Origin: Comamonas serinivorans
Lineage (GTDB): Bacteria; Pseudomonadota; Gammaproteobacteria; Burkholderiales; Burkholderiaceae_C
Length of the DNA: 64,000 nucleotides
NCBI RefSeq assembly: GCF_002158865.1
Contig: NZ_CP021455.1
Coordinates: forward strand, 434,001-498,000
Direction: 5' to 3'
Shown here: piece after piece, positions 45,210 to 53,115 of the stretch
Numbering within the stretch: the first letter of the stretch is position 1
How the letters are laid out: each line of letters opens with the position of its first letter
Made by a program: the position numbers and the translations under genes
Notes under the pieces: generated by a model
Database searches by the model: none
The model's input: only the letters and a program-made list of their open reading frames with translations
What the model was told of the DNA's origin: nothing

Positions 45210-45818
45210 CGCCCGACCACACGCAGACCTCGCACCACTGCGTGAAGCGACCGCCTGCGCAGGCGGCGGGGGATTCGCGCGCCGTCGCTTGACCGCGAAA
45301 GACCTCATGCCGTGATCCCCATGCCGTGCCGGAGTCTCGCCGGCCCATCACGGGGACCTCGCACCACCTCACCCTCCTGGAAATGCTGCCCTCCAGTTGA
45401 ATCTTGGGGGTATGGTTCGATTTCCGTTGTTGCTGTGACGAGAGTGGATCCATACTGTTGGATGATTGGCCTTGGGCCAACTGGCGTGCCGTTGACCTGT
45501 CGTTGCGGGCGGTGATGGCGCGCCATCGCAGGGGCTGGGCGGGCTTGTTCACCGCGTGGTGATGCAGGGGCTGAGGCTGACGAGGGGAGCGCCCACGGAT
45601 GACAGCGAAGGCGAGGGCGGCACGAACACCAGGCTGACCTGACCGACCATCACGGCGAATTCGACCGTTGACCTGCTGGGCTGCGTGCCGACGACGGGCG
45701 CGACATGACCAGCCCCACGCCCCGCCCAAGGCCTGTTGCGCCTGTGCCTCAGGTGCGCGGGACGCCGCGACATTCCCGGCCACAATGGGGCTGTTCTGCC
45801 CGTTCCGAGGAGCCTTTT
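45210..45818. other. intergenic region between ptsN and hprK
   Basis: A 609-bp gap in a normally tight gene pair. It contains palindrome copy 14 and no recognisable gene on either strand. Confidence 0.5.
45408..45457. repeat. 50-bp palindrome, copy 14
   Basis: Left arm GGGTATGGTTC...TTCCGTT, right arm GACGAGAG...CCATACTG. It is one of the few copies far from a stop codon (198 bp beyond ptsN). Confidence 0.78.
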
Positions 45819-46781
45819 GTGAAGCCGCAAGCCATCAATGCCGACGCCTTGTTTGAAAGCCACCGGGCCATTTTTGGCTGGCACTGGCTGGCGGGATCGG
45901 GGGCGGCCGAGCGGCGCTTCGACGAAAAGGTGGTGCGCGAGGCGAGCTCAGGGGCAGACCTCGTTGGCTACCTGAACTACATCCATCCCTACCGCGTGCA
46001 GATCATCGGCTGGCGCGAGGTGGCCTACCTCACCAACGCGGCGCCCGAGGATTGCGCCCGGCGCGTGGCCCGCATCGTCACGCTGGAGCCGCCGGTCATC
46101 GTGCTGAGCGACGGCGCGGTGGCGCCCGATGCGCTGGTGGCCATGTGCGAACGGGCCCAGATCCCGCTGTTCGCGACGGAAACCTCGTCGGGCCAAGTGA
46201 TCGACGTGTTGCGCACCTTTTTGTCGCGCCACTTCGCCGACCGCACCACCATGCACGGCGTGTTCATGGACATCCTGGGCATCGGCGTGCTGATCACAGG
46301 CGAGTCTGGCCTGGGCAAGAGCGAGCTGGGCCTGGAGTTGATTTCGCGCGGCAATGGCCTGGTGGCCGACGATGCGGTGGACCTGTACCGCATCAACCAG
46401 TCGACCATCGAGGGGCGTTGCCCGCCCTTGCTGCAGAACCTGCTGGAGGTGCGCGGCATCGGCCTGCTGGACATCCGCACCATCTTTGGCGAGTCGGCCG
46501 TGCGCCGCAACATGCGGCTGCGGCTCATCGTGCACCTGGTGCGCAAGGAGACCATGGAGCGCGACTACGAGCGCCTGCCCTTCGAGCCGCTGATGCAGGA
46601 CGTGATGGGTGTGCCGATCCAGAAGTCCGTGATCCAGGTGGTGGCGGGGCGCAACATCGCCGTGCTGGTGGAGGCTGCCGTGCGCAACGCCATCCTCATG
46701 ATGCGCGGCGTGAACACCTACCAGGACTTCGTCGAGCGCCACCGCCGCGCCATGCACGAGGCGTCGCAGCAGTCGGGGTGA
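45819..46781 (+). CDS. hprK: HPr kinase/phosphorylase
   Basis: A 320-residue HprK/P, the usual length. The Walker A motif GESGLGKSELG lies near residue 160, and the HprK signature region around LEVRGIGLLDIRTIFG follows. It phosphorylates and dephosphorylates HPr on Ser. In betaproteobacteria it belongs to the regulatory PTS with ptsN. The start is a GTG (first residues KPQAINAD) with GAGGAG upstream; an in-frame ATG 38 codons earlier is rejected. Confidence 0.93.
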   Translation: MKPQAINADALFESHRAIFGWHWLAGSGAAERRFDEKVVREASSGADLVGYLNYIHPYRVQIIGWREVAYLTNAAPEDCARRVARIVTLEPPVIVLSDGAVAPDALVAMCERAQIPLFATETSSGQVIDVLRTFLSRHFADRTTMHGVFMDILGIGVLITGESGLGKSELGLELISRGNGLVADDAVDLYRINQSTIEGRCPPLLQNLLEVRGIGLLDIRTIFGESAVRRNMRLRLIVHLVRKETMERDYERLPFEPLMQDVMGVPIQKSVIQVVAGRNIAVLVEAAVRNAILMMRGVNTYQDFVERHRRAMHEASQQSG

Positions 46782-46967
46782 CGCTGCCACGCCTTGAGGG
46801 CGAGGGTGTTCGAGCGGGCGCACACGGCCCACGTTCACGTCGTAGGCCACGCGGGCGAGGCCGGTCACCCCGATGCGCTGACGTGGCCGAGCTTGACCCG
46901 CAGGTTCAGGCCGGCCGGCGCAAGGCCTGTGTCGGCGAGTGCGGTGACGTGAGAGAAGAAATACAAA

Positions 46968-47017
46968 GGGTATGCGCCTATCGCCGTTTCTGAATCAACG
47001 GCGGTGGGTGCATACCC
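46968..47017. repeat. 50-bp palindrome, copy 15
   Basis: Arms GGGTATGCGCC...CGCCGTT and AACGGCGG...GCATACCC, 18 of 21 positions matching. Between convergent hprK and fur, 22 bp beyond the fur stop. Confidence 0.9.
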
Positions 47018-47039
47018 CTTGTAGTGTGGGTGGGCGAGC

Positions 47040-47510
47040 TCAGCGTCCGTGGCGCCGGCTGACGCACTCGGGATCGCTGCAGTGGCCGTAGATGATCAGG
47101 GCGTGGTCCGCGATCTGAAAGCCATGCTGCTCGGCAATGGCGTGTTGGCGGGCTTCGATGTCGGCGTCGAAGAACTCCTCGACACGGCCGCAGTCGATGC
47201 AGACCAGGTGGTCGTGGTGTTCGCCTTCGTTGATCTCGTAGACGGCCTTGCCGCCCTCGAAATTGCTGCGGACCAGCAGGCCCGCCTGTTCAAACTGGGT
47301 CAGCACGCGGTAGACCGTGGCCAGGCCGATGTCCGAGCGCTCGGCCAGCAGCAGGCGGAACACGTCGTCGGCCGTCAGGTGGCGCTGCTCGCTCTTTTGG
47401 AAGATCTCGAGGATCTTCAGGCGTGGCAGCGTGGCCTTGAGGCCGGTGCTCTTCAGTTCGTCCAGGGTGTCCGGACGCGAGATTTTGGGGTTGCCAGTGG
47501 TCATGGTCAT
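47040..47510 (-). CDS. fur: ferric uptake regulator Fur
   Basis: A 156-residue Fur: winged-helix domain with LKATLPRLKILEIF and SDIGLATVYRVLTQFEQAGL (recognition helix), then the metal-binding dimer domain with HHDHLVCIDCGRVEEF and the C-terminal Cys pair CSDPEC. It represses iron-uptake genes when loaded with Fe2+. Start chosen at the ATG at 47510; another ATG lies two codons later. It is usually next to a divergent bamE, but here an acyl-CoA ligase gene intervenes. Confidence 0.95.
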   Translation of the reverse strand: MTMTTGNPKISRPDTLDELKSTGLKATLPRLKILEIFQKSEQRHLTADDVFRLLLAERSDIGLATVYRVLTQFEQAGLLVRSNFEGGKAVYEINEGEHHDHLVCIDCGRVEEFFDADIEARQHAIAEQHGFQIADHALIIYGHCSDPECVSRRHGR

Positions 47511-47731
47511 GCTCAAGAGGGCGTGGCGAATGCCGAGGGTGGCACCGCGAGGAAAGCCGGCTCAGCGCCGGATGCCGCCTGCGCATCGGAGCGGCTTTCG
47601 AGACGTGCCCGGATGCTACACCGAGCCCGCCGCTGGCTGGCAGGGCCGGCACCAATGCCAGCACCGAACTGGCGACATCCGCCCGACGCGGCCCCAGGTG
47701 GTTTCGGGCCACTTGGGGCGCGGTGCAGGGC

Positions 47732-49459
47732 TCACACCGCCACGGCGGCGTTGCGGGCGTTTTGCGCGTCCTGTTCATCCTGCAGCACGCGCCACAGCAC
47801 CTTGCCGCTGCCGCTCTTGGGCAGGGCAGCCACGAAGGCGACTTCGCGCGGCACCTTGTAGGCGGCCATGTTGTCGCGGCACCAGGCCACGATGTCCTCG
47901 GCCGTGGTGTGCTGGTGGTCGGCACGCAGCACGACGACGGCCTTGGGCGATTCGCCGCGGTAGGCATCGCGCGAGGCGATCACACAGGCCTCCTGCACCG
48001 CCGGGTGCTTGTACATCAGCAGTTCGACTTCGGCCGGCCAGACCTTGAACCCGCTGGCGTTGATCATGCGCTTGAGGCGGTCGGTGATGAAGAAGAAGCC
48101 TTCCTCGTCCATGCGGCCCATGTCGCCGGTGCGGAAGTAGCGTTGGCCGTCGAACTCGACGAAGGCGGCCTGGGTGGCCTCGGGGTTGCGCCAATAGCCG
48201 CTGAAGATCTGCGGGCCGCGCACGATGATCTCGCCCGACTCGCCCACGGGCATCTCGAGCAGCGTTTCGGGATCGACCACGCGCGCATCGGTGCCCACGA
48301 AGGGCATGCCCAGGCACTGCTGCTTGGGGTGGGAGATGTGGTTGGCGTGCGTTGGTGCTGCGGTCTCGGTCAGGCCGTACCCCTCTTGGTAGACCAGGCC
48401 GTACTGGTCGAGCAGGCGCTGAGCCACGGCCTGCGGCATGGCGGCGCCGCCGCCGCCGATGGAGGTGAGGCTGGACAGGTCGTACTGCGCGAACTGGGGG
48501 CTGCTCATCAGGTCGATGACCATGGTGGGGATGTTGGTCCAGCTCGTCACCTTCCAGCGCGAGATCAGGTGGCCGGCCACGTCCCGGTCCCAGCGCGGCA
48601 TCAGCACCAAGGTGGAGGCGCAGTAGATCGTCGTGTAGAGCATGCTGACGATGCCCGTGGCGTGGAACATGGGCACCACCGCCAGGGTGATGGCCTCGGA
48701 GTGGCCCTGGCCCCAGAGCGAGCCGGCCACGGTGTTGTGCATCAGTGTGCGGTGCGGGTGGATGCAGCCCTTGGGCAGGCCTGTGGTGCCGCTCGTGTAA
48801 GGCAGCACGGCCATGTCGTCGGCACCGGCCACGTGCGGCGGAGGCGCTTCGGTCGTTTGCAACAACGGTTGCCAGGCGTGAACCTGGCCGCCTTCGAGCT
48901 GCGGCAGCGGGCGCTCGGGCACCAGCCAGTCCACCCAGCCGGCCGCCATGGCGGGCGTGCCGACGGCGGTGTCCACGTCGAAGGCATCGCGGTATTGCGT
49001 GACCACGAGCTGGCTCAGGCGCTCTGCGGCCGGCAGGTCGTTGCTGGCCGCAGCCAGCAGTGGCGCGAGGTCGGCGGTGGTGAGGGCCACCTTGGCCTGC
49101 GCGTCCTGGATGTAGTGCTTGAGCTCCTCGGCACGGTTCATGGGGTTGACCGGCACCACCACGGCGTTGGCGCGCAGGATGGCGAAGTGCGCCACGATGA
49201 GCTGCGGCACGTTCTGCATGTTGAGCAGCACCCGATCGCCCTGGCGCACGCCCAGCGCATGCAGGGCCGCGGCCAGGCGCTCCGTCTGGCTCAGCAGCTC
49301 CCCATACGTGGTCACGCGGTCGAAGAACACCAGGGCGGCCTTGTCCGGATAACGCTGTGCCGACACGGCCAGGTTGTGCCAGATGGACGTGGTGGGCACG
49401 TGGATGGCGTGCGGGACACGCGCAGGCCAGAACGCGTGGTGACGGGGGGAAGCGGACAT
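47732..49459 (-). CDS. AMP-dependent acyl-CoA synthetase (long/medium-chain type)
   Basis: A 575-residue ANL-superfamily ligase: P-loop YTSGTTGLPKG (near residue 228), GYGLTETAA, the hinge region YFRTGDMGRMDEEGFFF and the C-terminal catalytic lysine in LPKSGSGKVLW. It activates a fatty or aromatic acid to its acyl-CoA via acyl-AMP; chain length cannot be told. AGGAGA lies about 11 bases before the ATG. It is inserted between fur and bamE, which are neighbours in many relatives. Confidence 0.92.
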   Translation of the reverse strand: MSASPRHHAFWPARVPHAIHVPTTSIWHNLAVSAQRYPDKAALVFFDRVTTYGELLSQTERLAAALHALGVRQGDRVLLNMQNVPQLIVAHFAILRANAVVVPVNPMNRAEELKHYIQDAQAKVALTTADLAPLLAAASNDLPAAERLSQLVVTQYRDAFDVDTAVGTPAMAAGWVDWLVPERPLPQLEGGQVHAWQPLLQTTEAPPPHVAGADDMAVLPYTSGTTGLPKGCIHPHRTLMHNTVAGSLWGQGHSEAITLAVVPMFHATGIVSMLYTTIYCASTLVLMPRWDRDVAGHLISRWKVTSWTNIPTMVIDLMSSPQFAQYDLSSLTSIGGGGAAMPQAVAQRLLDQYGLVYQEGYGLTETAAPTHANHISHPKQQCLGMPFVGTDARVVDPETLLEMPVGESGEIIVRGPQIFSGYWRNPEATQAAFVEFDGQRYFRTGDMGRMDEEGFFFITDRLKRMINASGFKVWPAEVELLMYKHPAVQEACVIASRDAYRGESPKAVVVLRADHQHTTAEDIVAWCRDNMAAYKVPREVAFVAALPKSGSGKVLWRVLQDEQDAQNARNAAVAV

Positions 49460-49631
49460 GGGGGCAGGTCTCCTGTTGAAATGGTCGGTCTCCCGCTGAG
49501 CGTAGCCGAGCCGCTGGCGTCTGAACAGGCGCAATTGCCCCAGCAGGCCCCGAGCAAGCGCCCCGGCAAGACGCTGCGCGGTCTGTAACCGCCCATGCCG
49601 GCGGGCGGGCCAGGGATTGACCCCCGCTCGC

Positions 49632-49637
49632 TACAAT
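49632..49637 (+). promoter_or_regulatory. possible -10 box of bamE
   Basis: TACAAT, 30 bp before the bamE ATG, in the context CGCTACAATGG. No good -35 element at normal spacing is visible, so the call is weak; the same hexamer precedes leuS. Confidence 0.35.
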
Positions 49638-49667
49638 GGCCGTCGCATTGACAGCCCCACCCGTTGC

Positions 49668-50252
49668 ATGTCCTTTCCTGATTCACGCCGCGCCCTCGCT
49701 TGGCGCCCCTGGCTGCTGAGTGCCAGCGCTTTTGCAGCGCTGGCGCTGAGCGCCTGCAGTTCCTGGGACACGTCGTCCAGACGCATGCTGGATGCGGTGA
49801 CGCCTTACCGTCCCGAAGTGATCCAGGGCAATTTCATCTCCGCCGAACAGGTGCAGGCCGTGCAACCCGGCATGTCGCGCCTGCAGGTGCGGGACATCCT
49901 GGGCACCCCCCTGGTGGCCAGCGCATTCCATTCGGACCGCTGGGACTATGTGTTCACCATGAAGCGCAAGGGGGTGGACGAGCAGCGCTACAAGCTGACC
50001 GCCTTCTTCAGCGGGGACCTGCTCGATCGCGTCGAGAGCGACGAGATGCCCAGCGAAGAAGAGTTCGTGCAGCGCATCGACAGCCACAGCACGCGCAAGC
50101 CCAAGGTGCCGCAGCTCGAGGCCAAGCCTGAACAGCTCGAGAAATTCCGCGAGCGCAACGCGGCCAAGCCGGGTGCGCCCGCGCCCGAAGAAGACGTCCT
50201 GCCGTCCAGCTCTGCGCCCCAAGACTACCCACCGCTCGAGCCTGCGCGCTGA
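49668..50252 (+). CDS. bamE: outer membrane assembly lipoprotein BamE
   Basis: A 194-residue lipoprotein with lipobox ALSAC (near residue 29) and the BamE/OmlA domain: VIQGNFISAEQVQAVQPGMSR, QVRDILGTPL and FHSDRWDYVF. It is part of the BAM complex inserting outer-membrane proteins. A Glu/Pro-rich tail from about residue 130 makes it longer than the E. coli protein. It precedes dapB, the conserved betaproteobacterial order. Confidence 0.92.
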   Translation: MSFPDSRRALAWRPWLLSASAFAALALSACSSWDTSSRRMLDAVTPYRPEVIQGNFISAEQVQAVQPGMSRLQVRDILGTPLVASAFHSDRWDYVFTMKRKGVDEQRYKLTAFFSGDLLDRVESDEMPSEEEFVQRIDSHSTRKPKVPQLEAKPEQLEKFRERNAAKPGAPAPEEDVLPSSSAPQDYPPLEPAR

Positions 50253-50317
50253 GGCGCCGCTGGCCTGTTCCTTTTTGCTTGTTGGCCGCCCCACGGGGCG
50301 CAAAGTCCGGTTTCACC

Positions 50318-51139
50318 ATGTCCTCTTCCCCGTCGCACCCCCACCGCATCGCTGTCGCTGGCGCCAGCGGCCGCATGGGCCACATCCTCATCGAATCCAT
50401 CGGTCAGGCCGATGACTGCCGCCTGGCCGGTGCGCTGGACCTGCCCGGCAGTCCCGCGCTGGATGCGGACGCCGCAGGCTTTCTGGGCCGCGAAAGCGGG
50501 GTGCTGGTCACCGACAACCTGCGTCAGGGCCTGCAGAACGCCGAGTTCCTGATCGATTTCACCCGACCCGAAGGCACGCTGGCGCACCTGGCCATGTGCC
50601 GCGAGCTGGGCGTGAAGCTGGTGGTGGGCACCACGGGTTTCAGCGAGGCGCAGAAAGCCGAGTTCGCCGAGGCTGCCAAAGACATCGCCATCGTCATGGC
50701 CCCGAACATGAGCGTGGGCGTGAACGTGACCTTCAAGCTGCTGGAGATGGCGGCCAAGGCCTTGGCCACCGGTTACGACATCGAGGTCATCGAAGCGCAC
50801 CACCGCCACAAGGTGGACGCGCCCAGCGGCACCGCGCTGAAGATGGGCGAAGTGCTGGCCGAAGCCTTGGGCCGCGACCTCAAGGCCTGCGCCGTGTTCG
50901 ACCGCCATGGCATCACCGGTGAGCGGGATCCCTCGTCCATCGGCTTCACGGCCATCCGGGGCGGCGACATCGTGGGCGACCACACCGTGCTGTTCGCAGG
51001 CACCGGCGAACGCATCGAAATCACGCACAAATCGTCGAGCCGGGCCGGCTACGCACAGGGCAGCCTGCGCGCCGTGCGCTTCCTGGCCACCCAGTCCAAG
51101 GGCCTGTTCGACATGTTCGACGTGCTCAACCTGCGCTGA
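50318..51139 (+). CDS. dapB: 4-hydroxy-tetrahydrodipicolinate reductase
   Basis: A 273-residue DapB: nucleotide-binding AVAGASGRMGHILIE near the N-terminus, GTTGFSEAQ, and the substrate-binding EAHHRHKVDAPSGTAL near residue 160. It makes tetrahydrodipicolinate with NAD(P)H in lysine and diaminopimelate synthesis. The ATG at 50318 is set by family alignment; the ribosome-binding site is weak. Confidence 0.95.
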   Translation: MSSSPSHPHRIAVAGASGRMGHILIESIGQADDCRLAGALDLPGSPALDADAAGFLGRESGVLVTDNLRQGLQNAEFLIDFTRPEGTLAHLAMCRELGVKLVVGTTGFSEAQKAEFAEAAKDIAIVMAPNMSVGVNVTFKLLEMAAKALATGYDIEVIEAHHRHKVDAPSGTALKMGEVLAEALGRDLKACAVFDRHGITGERDPSSIGFTAIRGGDIVGDHTVLFAGTGERIEITHKSSSRAGYAQGSLRAVRFLATQSKGLFDMFDVLNLR

Positions 51140-51183
51140 ATCCGGCGCGAACCTTTGCCCTTGACGCGCACTCCAAGCCGACC

Positions 51184-51825
51184 ATGAACCTCTCGCACGT
51201 GTTTTCGCAGGCCGATGCCGTCGGCAAGGCCGTGGCCATCCTCCTGCTGGCGATGTCCATCGCCAGCTGGGTCATCATCCTCTACAAGCTGTGGCTGCTG
51301 ACGCGCGCCGACCGCACCATCACGCGGTCGGTGGCGGCGTACTGGCAGGCGCCCTCGGCCGCCGATGCCGGAACCCGCGTGGCCGAGGTGGACCGCATGG
51401 CGCTGGCCACCCCGCTGGTCGTGGCCACGCAGCTGGCCCCGGCCGGCACCATGGCGGGCGCCGGTGGGCGCGAGCAGCAGCTCACGCGTCGCCTGCGCAA
51501 TGCCCTGCACGGTGCGGTCGCGCGCCTGCAGTTCGGCCAGACGCTGCTGGCCACGGTGGGCTCGATCGCGCCGTTCGTTGGCCTGCTGGGCACGGTCTGG
51601 GGCATCTTCCACGCGTTGACAGGCATCGCCGCCGCTGGTCAGGTGAGCATCGAGAAGGTCGCCGGCCCCGTGGGCGAGGCCTTGATCATGACCGCCGCCG
51701 GTCTGGCCGTGGCCATCCCGGCGGTGCTGGCCTACAACTGGTTCGGCCGCACCGTGGCCCGCCTGGAAGGCGAACTCGAAGGCTTTGCGCGCGACCTGCG
51801 CGAGCTGTTCACCCAAGCCGACTGA
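51184..51825 (+). CDS. exbB: MotA/TolQ/ExbB family proton channel protein
   Basis: A 213-residue inner-membrane protein with three helices; the conserved block TVGSIAPFVGLLGTVWGIFHAL (near residue 120) and GEALIMTAAGLAVAIPAVLAYN identify the ExbB/TolQ family. With ExbD it uses the proton gradient to energise TonB-dependent uptake. Assignment to ExbB rather than TolQ rests on pairing with the single ExbD-like gene and on the absence of tolA/tolB nearby. Confidence 0.87.
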   Translation: MNLSHVFSQADAVGKAVAILLLAMSIASWVIILYKLWLLTRADRTITRSVAAYWQAPSAADAGTRVAEVDRMALATPLVVATQLAPAGTMAGAGGREQQLTRRLRNALHGAVARLQFGQTLLATVGSIAPFVGLLGTVWGIFHALTGIAAAGQVSIEKVAGPVGEALIMTAAGLAVAIPAVLAYNWFGRTVARLEGELEGFARDLRELFTQAD

Positions 51826-51841
51826 CGGCCAAGGACGCCCC

Positions 51842-52279
51842 ATGGCATTCGGACGACTGGAGCGCAACAAGGGCAACGAGCCCATGAGCGACATCAACGT
51901 CACGCCGCTGGTCGACGTGATGCTGGTGCTGTTGGTGATCTTCATCATCACGGCGCCGCTGCTGGCCAGCACCATCAAGCTCGATTTGCCCAAGACCGAC
52001 GCGGCCAAGCCCAGCGACCCGCCCAAGTTCATCACCCTGGTCATCGACCCCCAGGGCACGGTCTACCTCAACGACCAGCCCGTGAGCGTGGCGCAGATGC
52101 AGTCCACGCTGGTGGAAACCGCGCAGGCGAATCCGCAGACCGAGGTGCAGCTGCGCGCCGACAAGGGCGTGCCCTATGGCCGCGTGGTGCAGGTGATTGG
52201 CGATGCGCAGAAGGCCGGCCTGTCGCGCATCGGCTTCGTGGCCGATGCGCCCTCGGGTGCGGCTTCCGGTGCCAATTGA
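51842..52279 (+). CDS. exbD: ExbD/TolR family biopolymer transport protein
   Basis: A 145-residue protein with one N-terminal helix containing the conserved Asp in INVTPLVDVMLVLLVIFI and a periplasmic domain. Partner of the upstream ExbB-type channel; 16 bp separate them. AAGGAC precedes the ATG. The C-terminus is Ala/Ser rich. Palindrome copy 16 begins 14 bp after its stop. Confidence 0.88.
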   Translation: MAFGRLERNKGNEPMSDINVTPLVDVMLVLLVIFIITAPLLASTIKLDLPKTDAAKPSDPPKFITLVIDPQGTVYLNDQPVSVAQMQSTLVETAQANPQTEVQLRADKGVPYGRVVQVIGDAQKAGLSRIGFVADAPSGAASGAN

Positions 52280-52293
52280 CCTCATTTTAGTTG

Positions 52294-52343
52294 CAGTATG
52301 CTGGCATTGCCGTTGTCAAAATGGACTTGCTGGCTGAATACCC
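52294..52343. repeat. 50-bp palindrome, copy 16, overlapping a start codon
   Basis: Left arm CAGTATGCTGG...TTGCCGTT is intact; the right arm GGACTTGC...GAATACCC keeps its outer end but has lost the inner pairing. The ATG of the phosphatase gene (52321) lies at the loop/right-arm boundary, so the right arm is coding. Confidence 0.72.
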
Positions 52344-53061
52344 CATCAATGATGTGGGGCGCGATTTTGCCGTCGGTGACATCCACGGCCATTTTGGCGC
52401 GCTGCTTCAGGGCCTGCGCGCCATGGGCTTCGACGCCCGGCGTGACCGCCTGTTCTCGGTTGGCGACCTCATCGATCGAGGCCCGGATTCGGCGCAGGTG
52501 CTGAACTGGCTGGGCAAGCCCTGGTTCCACGCCATTCGCGGCAACCACGAGGCCATGGCCATTGCCGCGGTGCAGGGCGGTGCCGAAGACGCCCTGTTCC
52601 ACGCCCGGCATGGCGGGGCCTGGCTGCAGGCCCTGCCGCTGGCGCAACGCCAGCAGGTGGCCGAGCGCCTGCAGGCCCTGCCGCTGGCCCTGGAGGTGGC
52701 GACCCACGCGGGGCCGGTCGCCCTGGTGCACGCCGACCTGCCGAGCGACGACTGGCCGGCCTTTGCCGACGACCTGCGCAACCGCAGCCTCTCGCGCCAC
52801 GACGAAATGACCTGCTTGTGGTCCACGGCGCGCCATGCGCACCGCTATGCCGCGCCGGTGCGCCAGCTGCGGGCCCTGGTCCACGGCCACCTCACCGTGC
52901 CGCAGATGGAGACCCTGGGCAACGTCCACTACATCGACACCCACCACAGCCTGTTGCCCGCCTCAGAGGCCGGTCATTTCACCTTTCTGGACCTGGCGAC
53001 GCTGACAGCCCATGCGGGTCCGGGTGGCAACTGGCGCAAGATCCCCGCGCGCTACCGCTGA
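52321..53061 (+). CDS. metallophosphatase (PrpA/ApaH-like serine/threonine phosphatase)
   Basis: A 246-residue calcineurin-like phosphoesterase with the bimetal motifs GDIHGHF (near residue 19), GDLIDRG, GNHEAM and HGHL, similar to bacterial PrpA-type protein phosphatases and symmetrical Ap4A hydrolases. The exact substrate cannot be told. The first eight codons lie in palindrome copy 16 and no ribosome-binding site precedes the ATG. It interrupts the usual exbD-leuS order. Confidence 0.85.
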   Translation: MDLLAEYPINDVGRDFAVGDIHGHFGALLQGLRAMGFDARRDRLFSVGDLIDRGPDSAQVLNWLGKPWFHAIRGNHEAMAIAAVQGGAEDALFHARHGGAWLQALPLAQRQQVAERLQALPLALEVATHAGPVALVHADLPSDDWPAFADDLRNRSLSRHDEMTCLWSTARHAHRYAAPVRQLRALVHGHLTVPQMETLGNVHYIDTHHSLLPASEAGHFTFLDLATLTAHAGPGGNWRKIPARYR

Positions 53062-53098
53062 CCCACCGCTCCTTCCAGGAGGCCGCCTGCGGCACGCC

Positions 53099-53104
53099 TA
53101 CAAT
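53099..53104 (+). promoter_or_regulatory. possible -10 box of leuS
   Basis: TACAAT 11 bases before the leuS ATG, in the context GCCTACAATTTCG, like the one before bamE. No Shine-Dalgarno follows, so a near-leaderless transcript is possible. No -35 match seen. Confidence 0.35.
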
Positions 53105-53115
53105 TTCGCCCCATC

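Noticed and set aside
45549..45884. Minus-strand frame between ptsN and hprK as a small gene
   Set aside because: It overlaps the hprK start, has no ribosome-binding site and no recognisable domain.
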